Below are positions 57,645-64,000 of a stretch of 64,000 bases of DNA, piece by piece; position 1 is the stretch's first letter, and the number at the start of each line of letters is the position of its first letter. The position numbers were made by a program, and so were the translations under genes. The DNA comes from Pleomorphomonas diazotrophica (GTDB lineage Bacteria > Pseudomonadota > Alphaproteobacteria > Rhizobiales > Pleomorphomonadaceae): NCBI RefSeq assembly GCF_002844595.1, contig NZ_PJNW01000017.1:62001-126000 (forward strand), given 5' to 3'. The notes below the pieces were generated by a model. It did not search any database, was not told the DNA's origin, and saw only the letters and a program-made list of their open reading frames with translations.

Positions 57645-58526
57645 ATGACCCCCGTGATCTTCGACCGATCTCTCCTGGCCCGCCGCCGGGCGCGCGCGCT
57701 CGCCGAGCGGAAGCCGGGCGCCGATTTCCTGCTCACGCTCGTCGCCGACGATCTCGCCGATCGCCTCGCCGCCGTCGACCGTCGCTTCTCGCGGGCGCTG
57801 GTCATCGGCGATCCGACCGGCCTGCTGGCGGCGCGGATTGCTGCCGGTCGGGTCGACGAGGTGGTGCGCGCCGATCTCCTGGTTTCCGGGCTGGACGGCG
57901 GCGGCGCGCTGGTGCTCGACGACGAGGCGCTGCCGTTCGTGGGCGGTGCCTTCGACCTCGTGGTCTCCTCGCTGGCCCTGCAGTTTGCCAATGACCTGCC
58001 GGGGGCGCTGATCGAGGCCCGGCGCGTTTTGAAGCCGGACGGCCTGTTTCTCGGCGTGCTGGCCGGCGGTGACACGCTGACCGAACTCAGGCAGGCCTTC
58101 CTTCAGGCGGAAAGCCGCCGATCGGGCGGCGCCAGTCCGCGCGTCGCGCCGATGGCCGAGGTGCGCGATCTCGGTGGCCTGTTGCAGCGGGCCGGCTTCG
58201 CACTGCCGGTGGCCGACCAGGACCGGCTGACCTTGCGCTATTCGAGCGCGCTGGCGCTGATGGACGATCTCAAGGCGATGGGGGCGAGCAGCGTCTTGGC
58301 CGATCGGCGCCGCGGCCTGACCGGACCGGCGCTGATGGCCGAGGTTGCGGCGATCTATCAGGAGATGTTCGGCGATCCTGATGGACGCGTGCGAGCCAGT
58401 CTCTCGCTTGTGTCTCTGTCGGGCTGGGCGCCGCATGAGAGCCAGCAGAAGCCGCTTCGGCCGGGCAGTGCCAAGATGCGCCTCGCCGACGCGCTGAAGA
58501 TGCCACCGAGGACGGAGGACGATTAA
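57645..58526 (+). CDS. NDUFAF5-like SAM-dependent methyltransferase
   Basis: A 293-residue class I methyltransferase-fold protein. It begins MTPVIFDRSLLARRRARA, the family start. LPFVGGAFDLVVSSLALQFA and LKPDGLFLGVLAGGDTLTEL are hallmark stretches of the BioC/NDUFAF5 group. The SAM-binding motif I is degenerate (ALVIGDPTGLLA). Mitochondrial NDUFAF5 hydroxylates an Arg of complex I; the bacterial role is not settled. The last four bases overlap the convergent Flp gene. Confidence 0.88.
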   Translation: MTPVIFDRSLLARRRARALAERKPGADFLLTLVADDLADRLAAVDRRFSRALVIGDPTGLLAARIAAGRVDEVVRADLLVSGLDGGGALVLDDEALPFVGGAFDLVVSSLALQFANDLPGALIEARRVLKPDGLFLGVLAGGDTLTELRQAFLQAESRRSGGASPRVAPMAEVRDLGGLLQRAGFALPVADQDRLTLRYSSALALMDDLKAMGASSVLADRRRGLTGPALMAEVAAIYQEMFGDPDGRVRASLSLVSLSGWAPHESQQKPLRPGSAKMRLADALKMPPRTEDD

Positions 58527-58726
58527 CCCGACGTCGACATCTTGCCGGCGAGATACTCGAACGTATTGCTCATCTGGCTGGAAACGTCGGTCATGCTCAT
58601 CATGCCGATCAGCGCCAGGCCGACCATCATCAAGAGTATGCCATACTCGACCGCAGTGGCGCCCTCGGTGTCGCGCAGGAAGGCGTTGAGCCGGCGCGGT
58701 CGCTGATCCGGACGCTTCGTCGCCAT
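58523..58726 (-). CDS. Flp family type IVb pilin
   Basis: A 67-residue Flp/Fap pilin precursor: basic leader, then RDTEGATAVEYGILLMMVGL with the Glu-Tyr pair and hydrophobic helix expected for prepilin processing by TadV/CpaA. Cleavage is expected before Ala/Thr after the Gly. No tad/cpa assembly genes are in the window, so it is an orphan here. An inverted repeat GAAATC-gtgat-GATTTC (58807-58823) lies about 80 bases upstream. Confidence 0.9.
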   Translation of the reverse strand: MATKRPDQRPRRLNAFLRDTEGATAVEYGILLMMVGLALIGMMSMTDVSSQMSNTFEYLAGKMSTSG

Positions 58727-58760
58727 GCTGTCGCCTCTTCCTTTCGGGAACGCAAAGATC

Positions 58761-58780
58761 GGCCGGCCGCGCAGCCGGCC
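58761..58780. repeat. GC-rich hairpin between mutT and the Flp gene
   Basis: GGCCGGC-cgcgca-GCCGGCC is a perfect 7-bp stem. It lies after the mutT stop and before the Flp start on the minus strand and may weakly terminate mutT transcription or sit in the Flp leader. Confidence 0.35.
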
Positions 58781-58834
58781 GCGCGCGCTGGCTCCATCAT
58801 TGCCCTGAAATCGTGATGATTTCGTATATGTCAG

Positions 58835-59257
58835 TTACAAAAGGCTGCTGGAAAGCGGCGATAGAAGGTCCTGCAGATGCGGAATCAGCGGGGCGTCGGC
58901 CGGCGGCATCGGGTAGTCGCGCAGCTTCTGCGGGCGAACCCAGGCCAGCGCCTGCCCCTCTCGGCCGGTCACATCGCCCTCCCAGCGACGGCAGACGTAG
59001 AGCGGCATCAGAAGATGGAAGTCGTCATAGGCGTGGCTGGCGAAGGTGAGCGGGGCGAGGCAGGCGTGCTTCACCGTGATCCCGAGCTCTTCCTTGAGCT
59101 CACGGATCAAAGCGTCCTCCGGGCGCTCGCCCGTTTCGAGCTTGCCGCCGGGAAACTCCCAGAGGCCGGCGAGCGCCTTGCCCTCCGGCCGCTGGGCCAG
59201 AAGAATGCGTCCGTCGGCATCGATCAGCGCGCAGGCGACGACCAGCACCATCTTCAT
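58835..59257 (-). CDS. mutT: 8-oxo-dGTP diphosphatase MutT
   Basis: A 140-residue Nudix enzyme that clears oxidised dGTP. ATG 59257 gives MKMVLVVACALIDADGRILL, followed by AQRPEGKALAGLWEFPGGKL and the Nudix box ending RELKEELGI. The LAGLWEFPGGK motif is characteristic of MutT. It follows argJ by 25 bases on the same strand, a conserved pairing in Hyphomicrobiales. Confidence 0.92.
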   Translation of the reverse strand: MKMVLVVACALIDADGRILLAQRPEGKALAGLWEFPGGKLETGERPEDALIRELKEELGITVKHACLAPLTFASHAYDDFHLLMPLYVCRRWEGDVTGREGQALAWVRPQKLRDYPMPPADAPLIPHLQDLLSPLSSSLL

Positions 59258-59282
59258 CGGTGGCTCTCCCGGCTGAGAAGGA

Positions 59283-60524
59283 TCAGCTCCGATAGTCGCC
59301 GTTGATGGCGACATAGTCCTTGGTCAGGTCGCAGGTCCAAACCGTGGCGCGTCCTTCGCCGAGGCCGATGTCGGCGCGGATGACGATTTCGTCCTTGCGC
59401 ATGGCGGCCGAGGCGGCATCCTCGGAATAGTCGGGGTCGCGCTCGCCTTCGACGGCAACGCGGATGCCGCCGAAGTAGATGGCGAGACGGTCGCGATCGG
59501 CCGGCTCGCCGGCCTTGCCGACGGCCATGACGACGCGGCCCCAGTTGGCGTCCTCGCCGGCCACGGCGGTCTTGACCAGCGGCGAGTTGGCGATGGAGAA
59601 GGCGATCCGCTTGGCCGAAGCGTTGTCGACGGCGCCGGTCACGTTGACCTCGATGAACTTGCGGGCTCCCTCGCCGTCGCGCACCACCATCTTGGCGAGG
59701 TCGAGCAACAGGCCCTCAAGGGCGGCGCGGAAGGCGGCAAGGCGCGGGTCGGCCGGGTCGGCGATGCGCGGCGCGCCGCGGCCGGCTGCCTTGCCGGTGG
59801 CGAACAGCAAGAGCGTGTCGGAGGTGGAGGTGTCGCTGTCGACGGTGATGGAGTTGAACGACTGGCGGGCACCCTTGGAGATGAGGTCCTGCAGCACCGG
59901 CGCGGCCAGCGGCGCGTCGGTGAAGATGAAGGACAGCATGGTGGCCATGTCCGGCGCGATCATGCCGGCGCCCTTGGCCATGCCGTTGATGGTCACCGGG
60001 ACGCCGCCGAGATCGACGGTGGCGGTCACCACCTTCGGGAAGGTGTCGGTGGTCATGATGGCGCGGGCGGCATCGATCCATGGCGCTGGCGCCAGCCGGG
60101 CGGACAGCTCGCCGAGCACACCCTCGAACTTCTGGGGCTGCAAGGGCTCGCCGATCACGCCGGTCGAAGCGAGGAACACCTCGCCGGCCGGCACGCCGAG
60201 AGCGGTCGCCACATAGGCGGCGGAGGCTTCCACCGTCTCGCGGCCCTTCCTGCCGGTGAAGGCGTTGGCATTGCCGGAGTTGACCATCAGCGCCCGCGCC
60301 TTGCCGGCGGCAAGGTTGGCCCGGCACCAATCCACCGGCGCCGACGGGCATTTGGAGGTGGTGAAGACGCCGCCCACCTCGGTCCCCTCGTCGAGGGCCA
60401 CCAGCAGCACGTCGGTTCGGCCCTTGTACTTGATGCCGGCGGCGGCGGTCGCAAAGCGCACGCCCTCAAGGGCCGGCAGCTCGGGATAGGACTTCGGGGC
60501 GAGCGGGGACAGGGTTCCGGACAT
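59283..60524 (-). CDS. argJ: Bifunctional ornithine acetyltransferase / N-acetylglutamate synthase
   Basis: Recycles the acetyl group in arginine synthesis. It has 413 residues: [12 protein letters not shown] near 80 and the autocleavage site [16 protein letters not shown] near 185, where the Ala-Thr bond is cut to make the two subunits. [12 protein letters not shown] and [16 protein letters not shown] also match. It is downstream of ppiC on the same strand with a strong hairpin between. Confidence 0.96.
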   Translation of the reverse strand: MSGTLSPLAPKSYPELPALEGVRFATAAAGIKYKGRTDVLLVALDEGTEVGGVFTTSKCPSAPVDWCRANLAAGKARALMVNSGNANAFTGRKGRETVEASAAYVATALGVPAGEVFLASTGVIGEPLQPQKFEGVLGELSARLAPAPWIDAARAIMTTDTFPKVVTATVDLGGVPVTINGMAKGAGMIAPDMATMLSFIFTDAPLAAPVLQDLISKGARQSFNSITVDSDTSTSDTLLLFATGKAAGRGAPRIADPADPRLAAFRAALEGLLLDLAKMVVRDGEGARKFIEVNVTGAVDNASAKRIAFSIANSPLVKTAVAGEDANWGRVVMAVGKAGEPADRDRLAIYFGGIRVAVEGERDPDYSEDAASAAMRKDEIVIRADIGLGEGRATVWTCDLTKDYVAINGDYRS

Positions 60525-60555
60525 CTTCGGCTCTTTGCGAGGAGACAGCGGGAGA

Positions 60556-60578
60556 CCCCGGCCGGTGGCCGGCCGGGG
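60556..60578 (-). terminator. Strong GC hairpin between ppiC and argJ
   Basis: CCCCGGCCGG-tgg-CCGGCCGGGG is a perfect 10-bp stem. On the minus strand it follows the ppiC stop but has no T-run, so it may only partly separate ppiC from argJ. Confidence 0.5.
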
Positions 60579-60589
60579 CAGGGCGTCGA

Positions 60590-61462
60590 TCAGTTGGCAG
60601 GGGCGGGCGCTGCCGGAGCGGCGGGCGCGGCCGGAGCGGCGGGCGTCAGGACCTCGATCTTGGCCTCGCCGCGCAGCTTGGCGAGCGTCGCTTGGTACTT
60701 GTCGCGCCGAACCACCTCGACCACCTGTTCGCGCACCTGCTCAAGGGTGGGCACCGGCTGGGTACGACGCTCCTCGACCTTGAGGACGTGGTAGCCGAAC
60801 TGGGTCTTGACGGGCTTGGTCGACGTTTCGCCGGGCTTCAGCGCGAAGGCTTCCGCTTCAAACTCCGGCACCATCTGGCCCTTGGAGAAGAAGCCGAGGT
60901 CGCCGCCATTCACCTTGGAGCCGGGATCTTCCGACTTCTCCTTGGCGATGGCCTGGAAATCGCCGCCGTCGGCGAGCTGCTTGATGATGGCGTTGGCCTC
61001 GTCCTCGGTCTTCACGAGGATGTGACGGGCGTGCACCTCCTCGGGGGCGACGTAGCCGGCAATGTCCTTTTCATAGCGGGCCTTGATCTCATCGTCGGTG
61101 ATGTTGGCCTGCAGTTCGTCCTCGACATAGGCGCTGCGCAGCGCCTGCGCCGTCAGAAAGGCCATGCGCGCCTTGTATTTCGGGCTGTCGGCGACGCCGG
61201 CGGCCTGCGCCGCGTCGGCCATGACGTGCATGTCGACGAGAACGTTGACCAACGTCGAGGTGCGCTGAGCCTCGGGAATCTGGGCGAGCTGGTCGCCGAA
61301 CATCTCGTTGGCCATCTGCAGCTCTCCGGCCGTGATATCCTTGCCGTTGACGCGGGCCACCACGTCCTCGGCTGAGGCCGGCAGCACGGCGAACGGCAGC
61401 GCGAGAAGCGCGGCGAAAAGACCGAGGCGACCGCGAGCGCCGGTGGCGGGAGCAAAGTTCAT
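60590..61462 (-). CDS. Peptidylprolyl isomerase, parvulin type (PpiC/SurA-like)
   Basis: A 290-residue exported folding catalyst. The signal peptide is 1-31 ([17 protein letters not shown]), then a SurA-N-like helical region and the rotamase domain from about 135 ([20 protein letters not shown]) through [20 protein letters not shown]. The C-terminal 20 residues are Ala/Pro repeats. It probably assists outer-membrane or periplasmic protein folding, and its divergence from secA fits a secretion context. ATG 61462 is chosen at the signal peptide. Confidence 0.93.
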   Translation of the reverse strand: MNFAPATGARGRLGLFAALLALPFAVLPASAEDVVARVNGKDITAGELQMANEMFGDQLAQIPEAQRTSTLVNVLVDMHVMADAAQAAGVADSPKYKARMAFLTAQALRSAYVEDELQANITDDEIKARYEKDIAGYVAPEEVHARHILVKTEDEANAIIKQLADGGDFQAIAKEKSEDPGSKVNGGDLGFFSKGQMVPEFEAEAFALKPGETSTKPVKTQFGYHVLKVEERRTQPVPTLEQVREQVVEVVRRDKYQATLAKLRGEAKIEVLTPAAPAAPAAPAAPAPAN

Positions 61463-61519
61463 CGGGACGATCCTGTCTTCGGTCCGTGCCCGGAGATCGA
61501 GCCGGCACCGTGTGGCAGC

Positions 61520-61548
61520 CCTATAGCGCGCCCGGCGCGCGGCGGCAA
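61520..61548 (-). promoter_or_regulatory. Candidate sigma-70 promoter of ppiC
   Basis: On the minus strand TTGCCG and TATAGG are separated by exactly 17 bases. The -10 lies about 58 bases upstream of the ppiC start. Confidence 0.4.
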
Positions 61549-61665
61549 ACCATCCGTTGCGACGTCGACAAAAAAGGCATGCCCCGTCCGAACCCCGGCT
61601 CTTCGCCGCCGATCGCCGCAGCCACCGCCGAAGCGCCGTTTCCGGCCATCGGGATGGGGCCAGCG

Positions 61666-61694
61666 TTGACATATCTCCGACCCCGCCATAGATG
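61666..61694 (+). promoter_or_regulatory. Candidate sigma-70 promoter of secA
   Basis: TTGACA (61666-61671), a perfect -35, is followed after 17 bases by TAGATG (61689-61694). Transcription would begin near 61701, leaving a leader of about 106 nucleotides before secA. Confidence 0.5.
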
Positions 61695-61806
61695 GAGCGT
61701 GGCTCGGCAGGTCGGGCGGACGGCTGGCCCAGAACCAAACGCTGGGCGCTGCCGCTTCCCCTTCCCGCACCTGCATACGGAATTCTGATCGAAGGGATGG
61801 GCTGCC

Positions 61807-64000
61807 ATGGTCGGCCTCGGCGGATTAGCACGCAAGATTTTCGGTTCGGCGAACGATCGCCGCATCCGCTCCTACCGCCCCGCCGTGCAGGCGATCGGTG
61901 CGCTCGAAAAGGAGATGGAGGCGCTTTCCGACGAGGCGCTCGCCGGCAAGACCGTTGAGTTCCGCGAGAAGCTCGCCGCCGGCGCCGACCTCGACACGCT
62001 GCTGGTTCCCGCCTTCGCGGTGGTGCGCGAGGCGGCCAAGCGCGCCCTCGGCCAGCGCCATTTCGACGTGCAGCTCATTGGCGGCATGGTCCTCAACGAC
62101 GGCGACATCGCCGAGATGAAGACCGGTGAAGGCAAGACGCTGGTGGCGACGCTCGCCGTCTACCTCAACGCGCTGCCGGCCAAGGGCGTCCACGTCGTTA
62201 CCGTCAACGACTATCTCGCCCGTCGCGACGCCGAGTGGATGGGCCGCGTCTATCGCTTCCTCGGTCTCTCGGTCGGAGTCATCGTGCATGGCCTTTCCGA
62301 CGACGAGCGCCGCGAGGCCTACGCCTGCGACATCACCTACGGCACCAACAACGAGCTCGGCTTCGACTATCTGCGCGACAACATGAAGTATGAGAAGGCG
62401 CAGATGGTGCAGCGCGGCCACCACTACGCCATCGTCGACGAGGTGGACTCGATCCTGATCGACGAGGCGCGCACGCCGCTGATCATCTCCGGCCCGCTGG
62501 AAGACCGCTCGGACTTCTACAACACGATCGACACCTTCATCCCCGGCATCGCCGCCGATGATTTCGAGGTCGACGAGAAGCAGCGTACGGCGATCTTCTC
62601 GGAGATCGGCACGGAGCGCATGGAGGAGCGGCTGCGTGCCGCCGGCCTTCTCAAGGGCGGTTCGCTCTATGACGTCGAGAACGTCTCGGTCGTCCACCAC
62701 CTCAATCAGGCGCTTCGGGCGCACAAGCTGTTCCAGCGTGACCGCGACTACATCGTCAAGGACAACGAGGTGGTCATCATCGACGAGTTCACCGGCCGCA
62801 TGATGCCGGGCCGCCGCTATTCGGACGGCCTGCATCAGGCGCTGGAGGCCAAGGAGCACGTGCGCATCCAGCCGGAGAACCAGACGCTCGCTTCGATCAC
62901 CTTCCAGAATTATTTCCGCATGTACGACAAGCTGGCCGGCATGACCGGCACGGCTTCGACTGAAGCGGACGAGTTCGCCGACATCTACGACCTCGAGGTG
63001 GTGGAGGTCCCGACGCACCGGCCGATCTCCCGCATCGACGATCACGACGAGGTCTATCGCACGGTAGAGGAAAAATACGCGGCGATCATCGAGACCATCC
63101 GCGCCTGCAAGGAGAAGGGCCAGCCGATCCTGGTCGGCACCACCTCCATCGAGAAGTCCGAACAGTTGGCCGAGCTTCTCCAGAAGCGCGGCTTCCAGCA
63201 GAGTGATCCGGACGTGCTGATGGATGGCGACAAGCCGGTGTTCCAGGTGCTCAACGCCCGCTACCACGAGCAGGAAGCCTACATCATCTCGCAGGCTGGC
63301 TTGCCGGGCGCCGTGACGATCGCCACCAACATGGCCGGCCGCGGCACCGACATCCAGCTCGGCGGCAACGCCGACATGCTGATCGCCCGCCGCCTCGCCG
63401 ACGTGCCGCCCGGACCGGAGCGCGATGCTCGCGAGGCGAAGATCCGCGAGGACGTCGCGCGCCTCAAGGAGAAGGCGCTGGCCGCCGGCGGCCTGTTCGT
63501 GCTCGGCACCGAACGCCACGAGAGCCGCCGTATCGACAACCAGTTGCGCGGCCGTTCCGGCCGCCAGGGCGACCCCGGCCAGTCGCGCTTCTACCTGTCG
63601 CTTCAGGACGACCTGATGCGCATCTTCGGCTCCGACCGCATGGACGGAATGCTGCAGAAGCTCGGGCTGAAGGACGGCGAGGCTATCATCCATCCGTGGA
63701 TCAACAAGGCCCTCGAGAAGGCGCAGCAGAAGGTCGAGGCGCGCAACTTCGACATCCGCAAGAACCTGCTGAAGTTCGACAATGTCATGAACGATCAGCG
63801 CAAGGTGATCTTCGAGCAGCGCATCGAACTGATGACCGAGGAGAGCGTCGCCGACACCGTCGCCGACATGCGCCACGAGGTGATCTCCGCCCTTGTCGCA
63901 CGGCATATTCCCGAGAATGCCTACGCCGAGCAGTGGGACGTCAAGGGCCTGCATGACGCGGTGATCGAGACGCTGAACATCGAGCTTCCGATTGCCGACT
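61807..64000 (+). CDS. secA: Preprotein translocase subunit SecA, 3' end beyond window
   Basis: The ATPase motor of Sec export; 731 codons are visible. ATG 61807 opens [20 protein letters not shown]. Walker A is [14 protein letters not shown] near 105, the DEAD-type motif is [19 protein letters not shown] near 212, and the second motor domain has [14 protein letters not shown] and [20 protein letters not shown]. The helical scaffold domain begins before the right edge. The C-terminal zinc finger and SecB-binding tail lie outside, so they cannot be checked. Confidence 0.97.
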   Translation, partial: MVGLGGLARKIFGSANDRRIRSYRPAVQAIGALEKEMEALSDEALAGKTVEFREKLAAGADLDTLLVPAFAVVREAAKRALGQRHFDVQLIGGMVLNDGDIAEMKTGEGKTLVATLAVYLNALPAKGVHVVTVNDYLARRDAEWMGRVYRFLGLSVGVIVHGLSDDERREAYACDITYGTNNELGFDYLRDNMKYEKAQMVQRGHHYAIVDEVDSILIDEARTPLIISGPLEDRSDFYNTIDTFIPGIAADDFEVDEKQRTAIFSEIGTERMEERLRAAGLLKGGSLYDVENVSVVHHLNQALRAHKLFQRDRDYIVKDNEVVIIDEFTGRMMPGRRYSDGLHQALEAKEHVRIQPENQTLASITFQNYFRMYDKLAGMTGTASTEADEFADIYDLEVVEVPTHRPISRIDDHDEVYRTVEEKYAAIIETIRACKEKGQPILVGTTSIEKSEQLAELLQKRGFQQSDPDVLMDGDKPVFQVLNARYHEQEAYIISQAGLPGAVTIATNMAGRGTDIQLGGNADMLIARRLADVPPGPERDAREAKIREDVARLKEKALAAGGLFVLGTERHESRRIDNQLRGRSGRQGDPGQSRFYLSLQDDLMRIFGSDRMDGMLQKLGLKDGEAIIHPWINKALEKAQQKVEARNFDIRKNLLKFDNVMNDQRKVIFEQRIELMTEESVADTVADMRHEVISALVARHIPENAYAEQWDVKGLHDAVIETLNIELPIAD

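Overview
The window is about 64 kb of GC-rich chromosome with dense genes and short intergenic gaps. Gene families and order point to an alphaproteobacterium of the order Hyphomicrobiales (Rhizobiales). Supporting evidence is the lysC-ptsP-prfA-prmC-DUF4167 run, ubiG divergent from that side, the argJ-ppiC-secA arrangement, an IalB-family protein, type 2 ArgC, the ExoP/ExoY-like pair, and the DUF1178/DUF1223/DUF4167 families. A nifB-nifS-nifV cluster indicates a diazotroph. A nitrogen-fixing genus such as Pleomorphomonas would fit, but that is inference from content only.

Layout. 1-6.1 kb: an RND-type efflux adaptor cut by the left edge, then a surface-polysaccharide group (tyrosine autokinase/chain-length protein, a small secreted protein, a LapG-like cysteine peptidase, an ExoY-like sugar transferase). 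6.4-18.7 kb: cobinamide kinase, an ethanolamine permease with an aldehyde dehydrogenase, pyrF, an ABC-F ATPase, an MscS channel, an MprF-like membrane protein, an MFS exporter and a ROK sugar kinase. 18.7-25.1 kb: an oxidoreductase, then nifV-nifS-nifB on the minus strand behind a recognisable sigma-54 promoter with a NifA-type upstream site, divergent from ahpC-ahpD. 25.1-37.7 kb: mixed housekeeping (Nudix, metallophosphoesterase, DUF1223, RidA, leuD, argC, thpR, a damaged low-molecular-weight phosphatase, rlmN, IalB, GT39). 37.9-46.6 kb: argG, a chemoreceptor, LysE and Bcr/CflA exporters, typA, DUF4167. 47-56.6 kb: prmC, prfA, ptsP, lysC, an esterase, ubiG, DUF1178, a nitrilase-type amidase and grxC. 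56.7-64 kb: comF, an NDUFAF5-like methyltransferase, a Flp pilin, mutT, argJ, ppiC and the 5' part of secA.

How the genes relate. NifB makes the FeMo-co precursor, NifS supplies sulfur and NifV supplies homocitrate, so the cluster serves cofactor synthesis; the structural nif genes are not in the window. The adjacent AhpCD pair is a peroxide-reducing couple. ArgC, ArgG and ArgJ are scattered arginine-pathway genes. LeuD and LysC are isolated leucine and aspartate-family genes.

Main unusual observations: the nifB control region; a palindromic intergenic repeat that follows two unrelated minus-strand genes about 18 kb apart; a low-molecular-weight tyrosine phosphatase that has lost its C-terminal third by an out-of-frame deletion; several perfect operator-like palindromes; and a 38-codon candidate gene. 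I found no CRISPR array, tRNA or rRNA gene, insertion sequence or prophage.
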